Source: JACQFZ01 sp045810625 (lineage in GTDB: Bacteria > Pseudomonadota > Gammaproteobacteria > Acidiferrobacterales > Sulfurifustaceae). From it: a stretch of DNA of 64,000 bases. Under the pieces are notes generated by a model that saw only the letters and a list, made by a program, of their open reading frames with translations, was not told the DNA's origin and made no database searches. Position numbers and translations under genes: made by a program. Of this stretch, positions 57,238 through 64,000 are shown piece after piece. The stretch spans positions 1-64,000 of the forward strand of contig JBJMVQ010000030.1 in the NCBI GenBank assembly GCA_045810625.1, read 5' to 3'. The first letter of the stretch is position 1; each line of letters opens with the position of its first letter.

Positions 57238-57837
57238 CTATAACCGCAGTATGTCCGGCACCAGGATTCGACTGGTGCCCAGATCCGCCACCAATTCCTG
57301 GTATCGTTCCTGCGGCGAGCGTAAATCAGTCAGCACGCACCCATCGAAGGCGTCGACCGCTTTGAGCGTTCGCCAGACTTTGCGACCAAGCAGCTGCTGC
57401 CGAACCGCGCCGGGATCAAAAACACCGACGACCTGAATCTCCTGCTCCCACGCACGGAGCACCGCTATCTCGGCAAGGTCCGAATCGCCGCACAACAAGA
57501 CCCGCTGCCAGCCGCGCGCACGGCATTCATCGAGAGCGCGGGCACAAGAACGTCCTGCTTCCCGATAGAACTCGAACGACGTCGAAAGGTATTTCGCCGT
57601 CAGCCGGCTCTTTTCTGAAAAGCCCTTCGGCGTCAGATAGTACAGATAGCGGTTCGCCGGAGCGGTGGAAATCTTGATCCATCCTTTGCGAACGCAGCGA
57701 CGCAAATACGAATTCGCAAGTCCGAGAGCGACCCCCAAATGACGAGCAAGGTGCCGCTGGCTCACGTCACTCTTTTGTCCAACCACGTCGAGCAACTCGA
57801 GCAAGCGCCGCTCGTCCTTGTTCTCGCGCCTGTTCAT
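57238..57837 (-). CDS. winged-helix protein with C-terminal Rossmann-like domain
   Basis: The 199-residue protein has an N-terminal winged helix (about 10-75: SQRHLARHLGVALGLANSYL, RCVRKGWIKIS, YLYYLTPKGF) like MarR/Lrp-type DNA-binding domains. A C-terminal part (about 105-195) starts WQRVLLCGDSDLAEIAVLRA and continues IQVVGVFDP, a Rossmann-like pattern as in Rex or CoA-binding domains. It lies between rfaH and the ops site at the head of the glycan locus. A regulator responding to a nucleotide or nucleotide sugar is plausible; targets unknown. Confidence 0.75.
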   Translation of the reverse strand: MNRRENKDERRLLELLDVVGQKSDVSQRHLARHLGVALGLANSYLRRCVRKGWIKISTAPANRYLYYLTPKGFSEKSRLTAKYLSTSFEFYREAGRSCARALDECRARGWQRVLLCGDSDLAEIAVLRAWEQEIQVVGVFDPGAVRQQLLGRKVWRTLKAVDAFDGCVLTDLRSPQERYQELVADLGTSRILVPDILRL

Positions 57838-57889
57838 TCTATGAACACTATAGGCGGTGCAGACACCCGGTCAAGCAAAAGAAGTCGTT

Positions 57890-58393
57890 TCAATCCGTCG
57901 GCTCGATCGCCCCGAGGGAAACACTCATCCGGGTGTGCCGACCGAGTACATCGAGCAGCACGACGACCCGGTCGCGTCCCGTGCGGGCGAAATACACCGC
58001 TTCGTACCCGGCAAATTGACCGTCCGTGATACGGACCTTTGTCCCCCGCTGATATTCCTGTGTCGACAATGGCTGAATACCATCGGCATCCTCGCGGGCT
58101 CGCAGCATCTCGACGAGATCCTCTGGGACCAAGGCGGGTGTTTCGCCGAAACGAACCAGCGAAACGACCCCGAGCGTCGAACGGATGGGGCTCCAGCTGC
58201 GTGTTTCGCTGTCCAGATTTACGAACAGGTACCGGGGAAACATGGGTGCGATCACGAGGAATTGGCGCGCGTTGCGTCGGCGCCGTTCCCGCACGCGCGG
58301 ATAGTAGACGACGTAACCCTGACGCGCGAGATTAAGCGCCGCCACCGCCTCCTGTCTCGGCTTGCAGTGGACGAGATACCAGCGCGCAGTCAT
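57890..58393 (-). CDS. rfaH: RfaH-like NusG-family transcription antiterminator
   Basis: The 167-residue protein has the NGN domain ARWYLVHCKPRQEAVAALNL, then PMFPRYLFVNLDSETRSWSP and STLGVVSLVRFGETPALVPE. A KOW-type C-terminal domain follows, GTKVRITDGQFAGYEAVYFA. It is close to E. coli RfaH in length (162). RfaH loads at ops sites and lets RNA polymerase traverse long surface-polysaccharide operons. A perfect ops site lies 696 bases downstream. GGAG is 6 bases before the ATG at 58393, inside a 253-base leader without a clear sigma70 promoter. Confidence 0.9.
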   Translation of the reverse strand: MTARWYLVHCKPRQEAVAALNLARQGYVVYYPRVRERRRRNARQFLVIAPMFPRYLFVNLDSETRSWSPIRSTLGVVSLVRFGETPALVPEDLVEMLRAREDADGIQPLSTQEYQRGTKVRITDGQFAGYEAVYFARTGRDRVVVLLDVLGRHTRMSVSLGAIEPTD

Positions 58394-58646
58394 ATTCCGC
58401 TCCAAAGGCCCCCGCGGGCGCCGGCCCCGCGCTTCATGCATGACGCGACGTCACGTACGTTCACGAACGGCCGTCCGAACAACCTGTGTTGTGGTGGAGA
58501 GGGTCGACTATTCGCTTCGACAATGTTCCTGATTTTTTCATTGTGAAGCGGCGGGGGCAATGCGTGAGAAAACGAGCTAATCAACCGCCTTACCGGGATC
58601 TCGCTGCTCCGCGTCCCGGGCGGCTTGCCGAGCAAGGTACGAGACG

Positions 58647-59654
58647 TTATCGCGACAGGTTGCCGTCGGCGCGTTCGAGCAGGCGCTGCACGTAGCGCGC
58701 GACGCCCTGCTCCACCGAAAGAAACTCGGCGCGATAGCCCGCCTTTCGTAGCGCCGTGATGTCCGCTTCGGTAAAGCTCTGATATTTGCCTTTGAGATCG
58801 GCGGGGAATTCTATGTACTCGATCAGCCCTTCCGACTGCGCCTGCTGGAGCGTCATTCGCGCCTTGCCCGCGTGCTCGCGAATCGAATTGATCACCGCCA
58901 GCGCCACGTCGTTGAAGGTCTGACTGCGCCCCGTGCCGACGTTGTAGATACCGCTGCGTTTCGGGTGCTGCAGGAAGAACAAATTGACCGCGGCGACATC
59001 TTCGACGGAAACGAAATCGCGTCGCTGCTCGCCCGCCGCATAGCCGTCGCATCCTTCGAACAGTCGCACCTTGCCGGTCGCCCGGAACTGATTGAAGTGA
59101 TGGAACGCCACCGACGCCATGCGGCCTTTGTGCTGCTCACGCTCGCCGTAAACGTTGAAATAACGCAGGCCGACGATCTGCGACGTCTTTTTCGGAAACA
59201 CGCGGCGCACATACTGATCGAACAGAAACTTCGAGTAGCCGTAGACGTTGAGCGGCGCTTCGCACGCCCGGTCTTCGCGAAACGCCTTGCTCGCACCGTA
59301 AACGGCGGCGGACGACGCGTAAATCAGCGGGATCTTTCGCGACTGACAGAAATGCAGAACCGCCTTCGAATACTCAAAGTTGTTCTCCATCATGAAAGCG
59401 CCGTTGCTTTCAGTCGTATCCGAACAGGCGCCTTGGTGCAGAACCGCTTTGATGCGCTGTCGCGTGTTCCCTCGCATCAGCTGCAAAAAATCACGCTTGT
59501 CGAGATAGTCCGTAATCTCGCAGTCCGTGAGATTGCGAAATTTGTCCGCTTGCGCAAGATCGTCCACGACGATGACGTCGCGGATTCCGCGGGCATTCAG
59601 GCGCGCGACGACGTTGGCGCCGATGAACCCGGCGCCGCCCGTGACAATGATCAT
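58647..59654 (-). CDS. hldD: ADP-L-glycero-D-manno-heptose 6-epimerase
   Basis: HldD makes the L,D-heptose donor of the LPS inner core. The 335-residue SDR starts [20 protein letters not shown] and has [60 protein letters not shown] (catalytic Tyr-X3-Lys) and [25 protein letters not shown] lies 4 bases upstream; the ATG overlaps the hldE-type stop (ATGA). It precedes the rfaH leader with 253 bases between. Confidence 0.96.
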   Translation of the reverse strand: MIIVTGGAGFIGANVVARLNARGIRDVIVVDDLAQADKFRNLTDCEITDYLDKRDFLQLMRGNTRQRIKAVLHQGACSDTTESNGAFMMENNFEYSKAVLHFCQSRKIPLIYASSAAVYGASKAFREDRACEAPLNVYGYSKFLFDQYVRRVFPKKTSQIVGLRYFNVYGEREQHKGRMASVAFHHFNQFRATGKVRLFEGCDGYAAGEQRRDFVSVEDVAAVNLFFLQHPKRSGIYNVGTGRSQTFNDVALAVINSIREHAGKARMTLQQAQSEGLIEYIEFPADLKGKYQSFTEADITALRKAGYRAEFLSVEQGVARYVQRLLERADGNLSR

Positions 59655-60610
59655 CCGCCCTCCTGCAGATGCAGCTCGCGCAGGACTTCGTCCGGCGTCG
59701 CCACTGCGGCGCCGAGTTTGCCGACGACGATGCCCGCCGCGATGTTGGCGAGCTGAAGCGCATCCTCGAGGGCCCCGCCCGCCGCATACGCGCAACCGAT
59801 CGCCGCGATCACGCTATCGCCCGCGCCGGTGACGTCGAACACTTCGCGAGCACGGGCCGCTAAGTGCAGCACGCGGCCGTTCTGTTCGATCAGACTCATG
59901 CCCTCCTCGCCACGGGTGACCAGAAGGCCGTCCAGGTGCAGCTCCTGCACCATCGCGCGCGCTTTGCGCTCGAGCTCGTCGTTGTCGCGGAAGCGGCCCG
60001 CGACTTGTTCGAACTCCTTGCGGTTCGGCGTGATCAGCGTCGCGCCGCGATAGTGACTGTAGTCGTCGCCTTTCGGGTCGACCACCACCGGTATCCGCCC
60101 TTCGCGCGCGGCCGTGATCATCTCCTGCACGTAGCCAAGCCCGCCCTTACCGTAATCGGAAACGATCGCGACCCCGTAATCACGCACATGGGCCAAGTAA
60201 TTGTCGAGCAGCTTGACGCGCGCATCTTTGCTCGCCGGCGACTCGAAATCGATGCGCAGCAACTGTTGGTTGCGCGAAATGACGCGCAGCTTGACGGTCG
60301 TATTGACGAGCTTGTCGCGATACAGCGTGCAATCGATGTGATCGGCGGCGAGGAGCTGCTCGAGATTGCTCGCCTCGTGATCGTCTCCCGTAATCGAGAG
60401 CAGCCGGCAGCTGGCGCCGAGCGCTCGCACGTTGCGCGCGACGTTGGCCGCGCCGCCGGGGCGTTCATCGGCGCGCGCGACCGCGACGACGGGCACCGGT
60501 GCTTCCGGCGAGATTCGTTCGACGCCGCCGTACCAGTAACGGTCGAGCATTGCATCGCCGACCACTAAGACACGCGTGTTGCGAATGTTGCGAAGCAGTG
60601 CAGGTAACAT
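59651..60610 (-). CDS. rfaE1: D-glycero-beta-D-manno-heptose-7-phosphate kinase (HldE kinase domain only)
   Basis: The 319-residue PfkB-family protein has [51 protein letters not shown] and the catalytic [20 protein letters not shown]. It phosphorylates heptose-7-phosphate. In E. coli the same polypeptide carries a C-terminal adenylyltransferase domain; here the frame ends after the kinase, so the adenylyltransferase (rfaE2/hldC type) must be encoded elsewhere. It is coupled to hldD, and pyrF lies 54 bases upstream. Confidence 0.94.
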   Translation of the reverse strand: MLPALLRNIRNTRVLVVGDAMLDRYWYGGVERISPEAPVPVVAVARADERPGGAANVARNVRALGASCRLLSITGDDHEASNLEQLLAADHIDCTLYRDKLVNTTVKLRVISRNQQLLRIDFESPASKDARVKLLDNYLAHVRDYGVAIVSDYGKGGLGYVQEMITAAREGRIPVVVDPKGDDYSHYRGATLITPNRKEFEQVAGRFRDNDELERKARAMVQELHLDGLLVTRGEEGMSLIEQNGRVLHLAARAREVFDVTGAGDSVIAAIGCAYAAGGALEDALQLANIAAGIVVGKLGAAVATPDEVLRELHLQEGG

Positions 60611-60664
60611 GTTTGTTATCGGAGCTCGGGCTCGCGGGGCGCCATGGTAACAGGAGCGCTCGCG

Positions 60665-61366
60665 TCAATTAAAGGGAGCGATCTCGCGTTCGATCGCCTC
60701 CAATGCACCGATCGGGTCTGGCGCTTGGGTGATCGGACGACCGATGACGAGCAAGCTTGCGCCATCCGCGAGCGCCTGCGCGGGCGTCGCGACGCGCCGC
60801 TGATCGCCGGCGCTTTCTCCCGCCGGCCGAACGCCGGGCGTCACCAGCAGACAATCGGCGCCGAAGCGGCGGCGCAATGACTTCGCTTCGGTCGGCGCGC
60901 ACACAAAACCGTCGAGCCCGGCCGCGTGGCCGAGCTCGGCGAGCGCGACGGCGCGCGCGCCGACGTCGGAACCGAGCCCGATTTCATTCGTATCGCTCGC
61001 GTCGTGACTCGTGAGCAGCGTCACGCCGATGATACGCGGCCGGTTCGGCGCCTCGCCGACGCCCCGGCGGGCCGCGGCCAACATCGCACGTCCACCGAGA
61101 CAATGGACCGTAAGCAACTCAACGCCGAGGGTCGCGGCCTGTCGGCACGCGCGCTCGACGGTGTTCGGAATGTCGTGGAACTTCAAATCCAGGAACACGC
61201 GAAATCCGCGCGCGACGAGATCGCGCACCAGCGCCGGCCCCGCCGCGCTATAAAGCTCCAACCCGACTTTCAGCCGACAACGCTGCGGCGTTACGCGTGC
61301 CACGAAAGCTAGCGCTTCTTCGGGCTTCGCGTAGTCGAGCGCGACAATAACACGCGGTGCTCTCAC
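60665..61366 (-). CDS. pyrF: orotidine 5'-phosphate decarboxylase
   Basis: PyrF makes UMP from OMP. The 233-residue protein has VIVALDYAKPEEALAFVARV, the catalytic Asp-X-Lys-X2-X-Asp in FLDLKFHDIPNTVERACRQA and the phosphate-binding VTPGVRPAGE with Gln in GDQRRVATPAQA. The stop of lapB is one base upstream of its start. The lapA-lapB-pyrF order is common in gammaproteobacteria. Confidence 0.96.
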   Translation of the reverse strand: MRAPRVIVALDYAKPEEALAFVARVTPQRCRLKVGLELYSAAGPALVRDLVARGFRVFLDLKFHDIPNTVERACRQAATLGVELLTVHCLGGRAMLAAARRGVGEAPNRPRIIGVTLLTSHDASDTNEIGLGSDVGARAVALAELGHAAGLDGFVCAPTEAKSLRRRFGADCLLVTPGVRPAGESAGDQRRVATPAQALADGASLLVIGRPITQAPDPIGALEAIEREIAPFN

Positions 61367-61367
61367 C

Positions 61368-62534
61368 TCACGCCTCCACCACCGGCTTGATCGTATTCCA
61401 GTGGGTGCAACTCGGGCACAACCAGTGCAGCGTCCGGCCGCGGAATCCGCACTGCTGGCACGCGTACCCCTGATGCTGCTGACGCAGCTCCTCGATAATA
61501 CCCTTGAGCAGGAGCAAATCGGTCTTCGCGGCGCCTTGAGCCTGCTCGATGCTGATATCGATCAAATGCTGCAGGCCATGCACGTTCGGTTGGCGCCGCA
61601 GCGAGTCCACGATAAACTTTTCCGCCGCCTTCGCGCCATCGCGCCGCTTCACGACGTCCGCGAAGGTGAGCGTGATCGATATCGCCGCATGGCGCTTCAG
61701 CGCACCGCTGAAAAATTCGTAGAGTCCCTCTTCGTCATTCAGCCGCCGATACGCATCCGCGATCCGGCCGGCCACCTCGCCGAAATAGTGCTCGTCCTGA
61801 TCCTCGACCCGCCGCCACGCCGCGATCGCTTCCCGATATCGGCTTTCGCGCGCCTCGATGTCCCCGAGCACAATGCTCGCGCGCACGCAGTTCGGGTCCG
61901 CCGCGAGCGCCTGCTCGAGTTGCTCGCGTGTCGCCGCATAGTTCTTCTTGCCGACGGCCTGCTCCGCCAGCTCGCAATAGTAATGCGCGATCACCTCGTT
62001 CATCGGCTTGCCGTTCACGCGCGCGAGCCGGTGTCCGGTCTGGATCGCTTTATCCCATTCCTTTTCCTGCTGGTAGATGCTGAGCAGCAGCCGCAGCGCC
62101 TGCTCGCTGTGCGCACGCACCTCGGCCAGCTCGAGAAACAGATTTTCCGCGCGATCGAACAGTCCCGCCTTGAAATAATCCTGCCCGAGCTCGAGCAGCG
62201 CGTAGGTGCGCTGCTCGCGGCTGAGCGTCGGCCGCGCGATGAGGTTCTGATGAATGCGGATCGCGCGCTCGACCTCGCCGCGCCGGCGAAACAGGTTGCC
62301 GAGCGCGAGATGCGTCTCGACCGTCTCCGAGTTGACTTCGAGAACCTGAATGAAAATCTCGATCGCCTTGTCGGGCTGCTCATTGAGCAGGAAATTGAGA
62401 CCCTTGAAATACGCCGACGGAAGGTCGAACGATTTAGCGGACTGCCGCTTTGCGTCGTAGCGCGCCACGAACCAGCCGGAAGCCGCAGCCAGGGGAAGCA
62501 GCAGCCATAAGAGATCGTAGGCGCTAAATGACAT
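61368..62534 (-). CDS. lapB: lipopolysaccharide assembly protein B (YciM)
   Basis: LapB is an inner-membrane protein that links LPS synthesis to FtsH-mediated LpxC proteolysis. The 388-residue protein has an N-terminal membrane helix (LLWLLLPLAAASGWFVARY), about nine TPR repeats (from KGLNFLLNEQPDKAIEIFIQ), and a C-terminal rubredoxin-like metal site with two Cys-X2-Cys pairs (CQQCGF and CPSCTHW). Normal length. It overlaps lapA by 11 bases. Confidence 0.96.
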   Translation of the reverse strand: MSFSAYDLLWLLLPLAAASGWFVARYDAKRQSAKSFDLPSAYFKGLNFLLNEQPDKAIEIFIQVLEVNSETVETHLALGNLFRRRGEVERAIRIHQNLIARPTLSREQRTYALLELGQDYFKAGLFDRAENLFLELAEVRAHSEQALRLLLSIYQQEKEWDKAIQTGHRLARVNGKPMNEVIAHYYCELAEQAVGKKNYAATREQLEQALAADPNCVRASIVLGDIEARESRYREAIAAWRRVEDQDEHYFGEVAGRIADAYRRLNDEEGLYEFFSGALKRHAAISITLTFADVVKRRDGAKAAEKFIVDSLRRQPNVHGLQHLIDISIEQAQGAAKTDLLLLKGIIEELRQQHQGYACQQCGFRGRTLHWLCPSCTHWNTIKPVVEA

Positions 62535-62820
62535 CTTTGATGGGAAGCGCCCGCAGATTCATCACTTCCTGCTCGATTTGGCGCACCTCCTTGCGCGCCT
62601 GCACGAGCTGGCGTTGCATGCGGATGACCATCCGCAGGCTCGCCACGTACCCGAGTGCAATGCCGATCGCGAGCGCTGCAAGGAGCGCGAGGGAAATCGG
62701 ACCACGCCAATGGAGACCGAAGTAATAAGCGAGATCGACATCCTGTCGGTTCTGGAAGGCGAAGCTGATGCCGAAAAGCAGCGTGACGACAACAACGACG
62801 AAGTAGAAAAAACGTTTCAT
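62524..62820 (-). CDS. lapA: lipopolysaccharide assembly protein A domain protein (DUF1049)
   Basis: The 98-residue inner-membrane protein has two hydrophobic helices (about 4-22 and 42-63: ISLALLAALAIGIALGYVAS), the AFQNRQDVDLAYYFGLHWRG loop and a C-terminal coiled coil (MQRQLVQARKEVRQIEQEV). This is the LapA pattern. It sits upstream of lapB as in E. coli. The start at 62820 is chosen because the preceding 10 codons have no homology; a terminator lies between it and ihfB. Confidence 0.92.
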   Translation of the reverse strand: MKRFFYFVVVVVTLLFGISFAFQNRQDVDLAYYFGLHWRGPISLALLAALAIGIALGYVASLRMVIRMQRQLVQARKEVRQIEQEVMNLRALPIKDVI

Positions 62821-62867
62821 GCCCCCTCCATCCGCGCGCGGACTTCGCACGGATTCTTCAAACGCAT

Positions 62868-62901
62868 AAAAAAAACGGCATCGGGCGGCCCTAATGCCGT
62901 T
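62868..62901 (-). terminator. intrinsic terminator between ihfB and lapA
   Basis: On the minus strand AACGGCAT ... ATGCCGTT (8-bp stem, 12-base loop) is followed by a run of eight T (62875-62868). It separates the rpsA-ihfB transcript from lapA-lapB-pyrF, or attenuates read-through. A second T run lies just after the ihfB stop (62930-62937) without a clear hairpin. Confidence 0.85.
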
Positions 62902-62937
62902 GTGCGCTCGACGCCGCTTTCTGGGCTACAAAAAAAA

Positions 62938-63225
62938 TCAACGCGCGGCGCTATCGACGCGTTCGCGCAATTCCTTGCCGGGCTTGAAGTGAGGAACGAA
63001 TTTGTCGGGAACGTGCACTGCCGCGCCGGTCTTCGGATTGCGTCCGATGCGCGGGGGCCGGTAGTGCAGCGAAAAACTGCCGAACCCACGCACTTCGATG
63101 CGCTCCCCCGCCGCCAGCGCCGCCGACATCTGCTCGAGCAGCTCTTTGACCGCCAGCTCTACATCGCGATAGTCGAGCTGCGGCTGTGTAGCGGCCAACG
63201 CGGTGATGAGTTCCGACTTCGTCAT
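62938..63225 (-). CDS. ihfB: integration host factor subunit beta
   Basis: IHF binds and bends DNA as a heterodimer with IhfA. The 95-residue protein starts [20 protein letters not shown] and has the DNA-binding arm [20 protein letters not shown] with the intercalating Pro and the C-terminal [14 protein letters not shown]. Normal length. It lies 63 bases downstream of rpsA as in other gammaproteobacteria, where ihfB is co-transcribed with rpsA. Confidence 0.95.
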   Translation of the reverse strand: MTKSELITALAATQPQLDYRDVELAVKELLEQMSAALAAGERIEVRGFGSFSLHYRPPRIGRNPKTGAAVHVPDKFVPHFKPGKELRERVDSAAR

Positions 63226-63288
63226 TTCCTTAATATCTATAGGAAAGGCGCCCGGGGATTGCAAGCCGACCCGAGGTTCGTTTCGTGC

Positions 63289-64000
63289 TCAATCCTCGGC
63301 GTGATCCTGGGCGTCGAGCTTCTCTTTCAGTTTGCTGCCAAGGGTCGAACCGCCGATCGTCGTCGCCGTCTTGCGCGCGTACTCCTGCACGGCTTCGGTC
63401 TCTTCTTCGATATCCTTGGCCCGCACCGACAGCGAAATCTTGCGATTCTTGCGGTCAATCGTCGTAACCTTCGCTTCGACCGGATCGCCTTCCTTTAGCA
63501 CGGTGCGAGCATCTTCCACGCGCTCGCGTCCAAGCTCGGACGCGCGCAGATAACCTTCGACATCGTCGCTCAGCTTCACGACCGCACCCTTGGCTTCGAC
63601 GGTCGTCACGGTGCCTTTCACGATTGCACCTTTGCCGTGCGCCGCGATATACGAGGAGAACGGATCGCCTTCGAGTTGTTTGATACCGAGCGAAATACGC
63701 TCACGCTCGGCATCAATGGCAAGAATAACCGCCTCGACCTCGTCGCCCTTCTTGTAATCGCGGACCGCTTCTTCGCCCGGCCGGCTCCACGACAGGTCCG
63801 AAAGGTGAATGAGGCCGTCGATACCGCCTTCGAGACCGACGAACACGCCGAAATCGGTGATCGACTTGATCTTGCCTTTGATCTTTTCGTTCTTGTTGTG
63901 GTTTGCGGCAAATTCTTGCCACGGGTTCGGCTGGCACTGTTTCATGCCGAGCGAAATGCGCCGGCGCTCGGTGTCGATATCGAGCACCATGACTTCCACC
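63289..64000 (-). CDS. rpsA: 30S ribosomal protein S1 (C-terminal part; 5' end outside the window)
   Basis: The visible ~237 residues are the C-terminal part of S1: repeated S1/OB-fold domains ([60 protein letters not shown]) and an acidic, Lys-rich tail. S1 delivers mRNA to the 30S subunit. The open frame runs off the end of the window. It is the first gene of the rpsA-ihfB unit. Confidence 0.96.
   Translation of the reverse strand, partial: VEVMVLDIDTERRRISLGMKQCQPNPWQEFAANHNKNEKIKGKIKSITDFGVFVGLEGGIDGLIHLSDLSWSRPGEEAVRDYKKGDEVEAVILAIDAERERISLGIKQLEGDPFSSYIAAHGKGAIVKGTVTTVEAKGAVVKLSDDVEGYLRASELGRERVEDARTVLKEGDPVEAKVTTIDRKNRKISLSVRAKDIEEETEAVQEYARKTATTIGGSTLGSKLKEKLDAQDHAED

Noticed and set aside
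20989..61366. Genomic island with integrase or attachment sites
   Set aside because: No integrase, tRNA or flanking direct repeat was seen; locus exchange by homologous recombination in flanking core genes fits better.

Overview
The window is GC-rich chromosomal DNA, almost certainly from a gammaproteobacterium. Three conserved neighbourhoods point there: ftsK-lolA-rarA-(sel1)-crcB-...-serS, mfd next to a csiV-like gene and an mtnP-hpt pair, and rpsA-ihfB-lapA-lapB-pyrF. An O-antigen/exopolysaccharide locus lying between a wbpM-type gene and ihfB-rpsA is the arrangement known from Pseudomonas aeruginosa. The genus cannot be named from the sequence. No tRNA, rRNA, CRISPR array, prophage or insertion sequence was recognised.

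Layout. 1-340: three tandem copies of a ~139-bp non-coding repeat, each built around perfect hairpins. 350-9854, minus strand: a small membrane protein, serS, a DUF190 protein, a HIT hydrolase, crcB behind a fluoride riboswitch with a terminator, a Sel1-repeat protein, rarA, lolA, ftsK and ald. 9959-11924, plus strand: trxB, a decayed Rhs/YD-repeat fragment (on minus), and an Smr-domain gene. 11890-12425: a region carrying the 3' ends of two convergent genes, present three times in tandem. 12362-16105, minus strand: an LVIVD-repeat secreted protein, dodecin, ispF, ispD and a CarD-family regulator. carD is divergent from mfd (16281-19811, plus). def follows on minus and csiV-like on plus.

20989-61366 is an unbroken minus-strand block of ~40 kb. 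It holds mtnP-hpt (purine/methylthio salvage), galU-ugd-galE (UDP-sugar supply), a wbpM/wbpL/wbpV-type set that makes and loads the first sugar of an O unit, glycosyltransferases, an asparagine synthetase homologue, a Wzy-like polymerase, wecB, a KpsS-like protein, a pyruvyl-transferase-like protein, FkbM and VpsJ-like proteins, a MurJ/Wzx-like flippase and a FemAB-like protein. A complete pseudaminic acid pathway (pseB, pseC, spsF-like, pseG-pseH fusion, pseI) follows, with an aldo/keto reductase and a class III aminotransferase inserted and translationally coupled to it. Then come wzz, manC, a UDP-glucuronate 4-epimerase, a broken UDP-xylose-synthase relic, a winged-helix protein and an RfaH homologue. 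A perfect 12-base ops site (57183-57194) lies downstream of rfaH and upstream of the sugar genes, so the locus probably encodes its own antiterminator together with its target site. hldD and a kinase-only hldE (heptose supply), pyrF, lapB, lapA, ihfB and the 3' part of rpsA close the window.

Together the central block would make a surface glycan containing an N-acetylated 6-deoxyhexosamine, a uronic acid (possibly amidated), possibly mannose or ManNAc derivatives, and a pseudaminic-acid-type nonulosonic acid that may be further modified. It has Wzx/Wzy/Wzz-type export and polymerisation. Sugar identities are inferred from enzyme families, not shown by the sequence.
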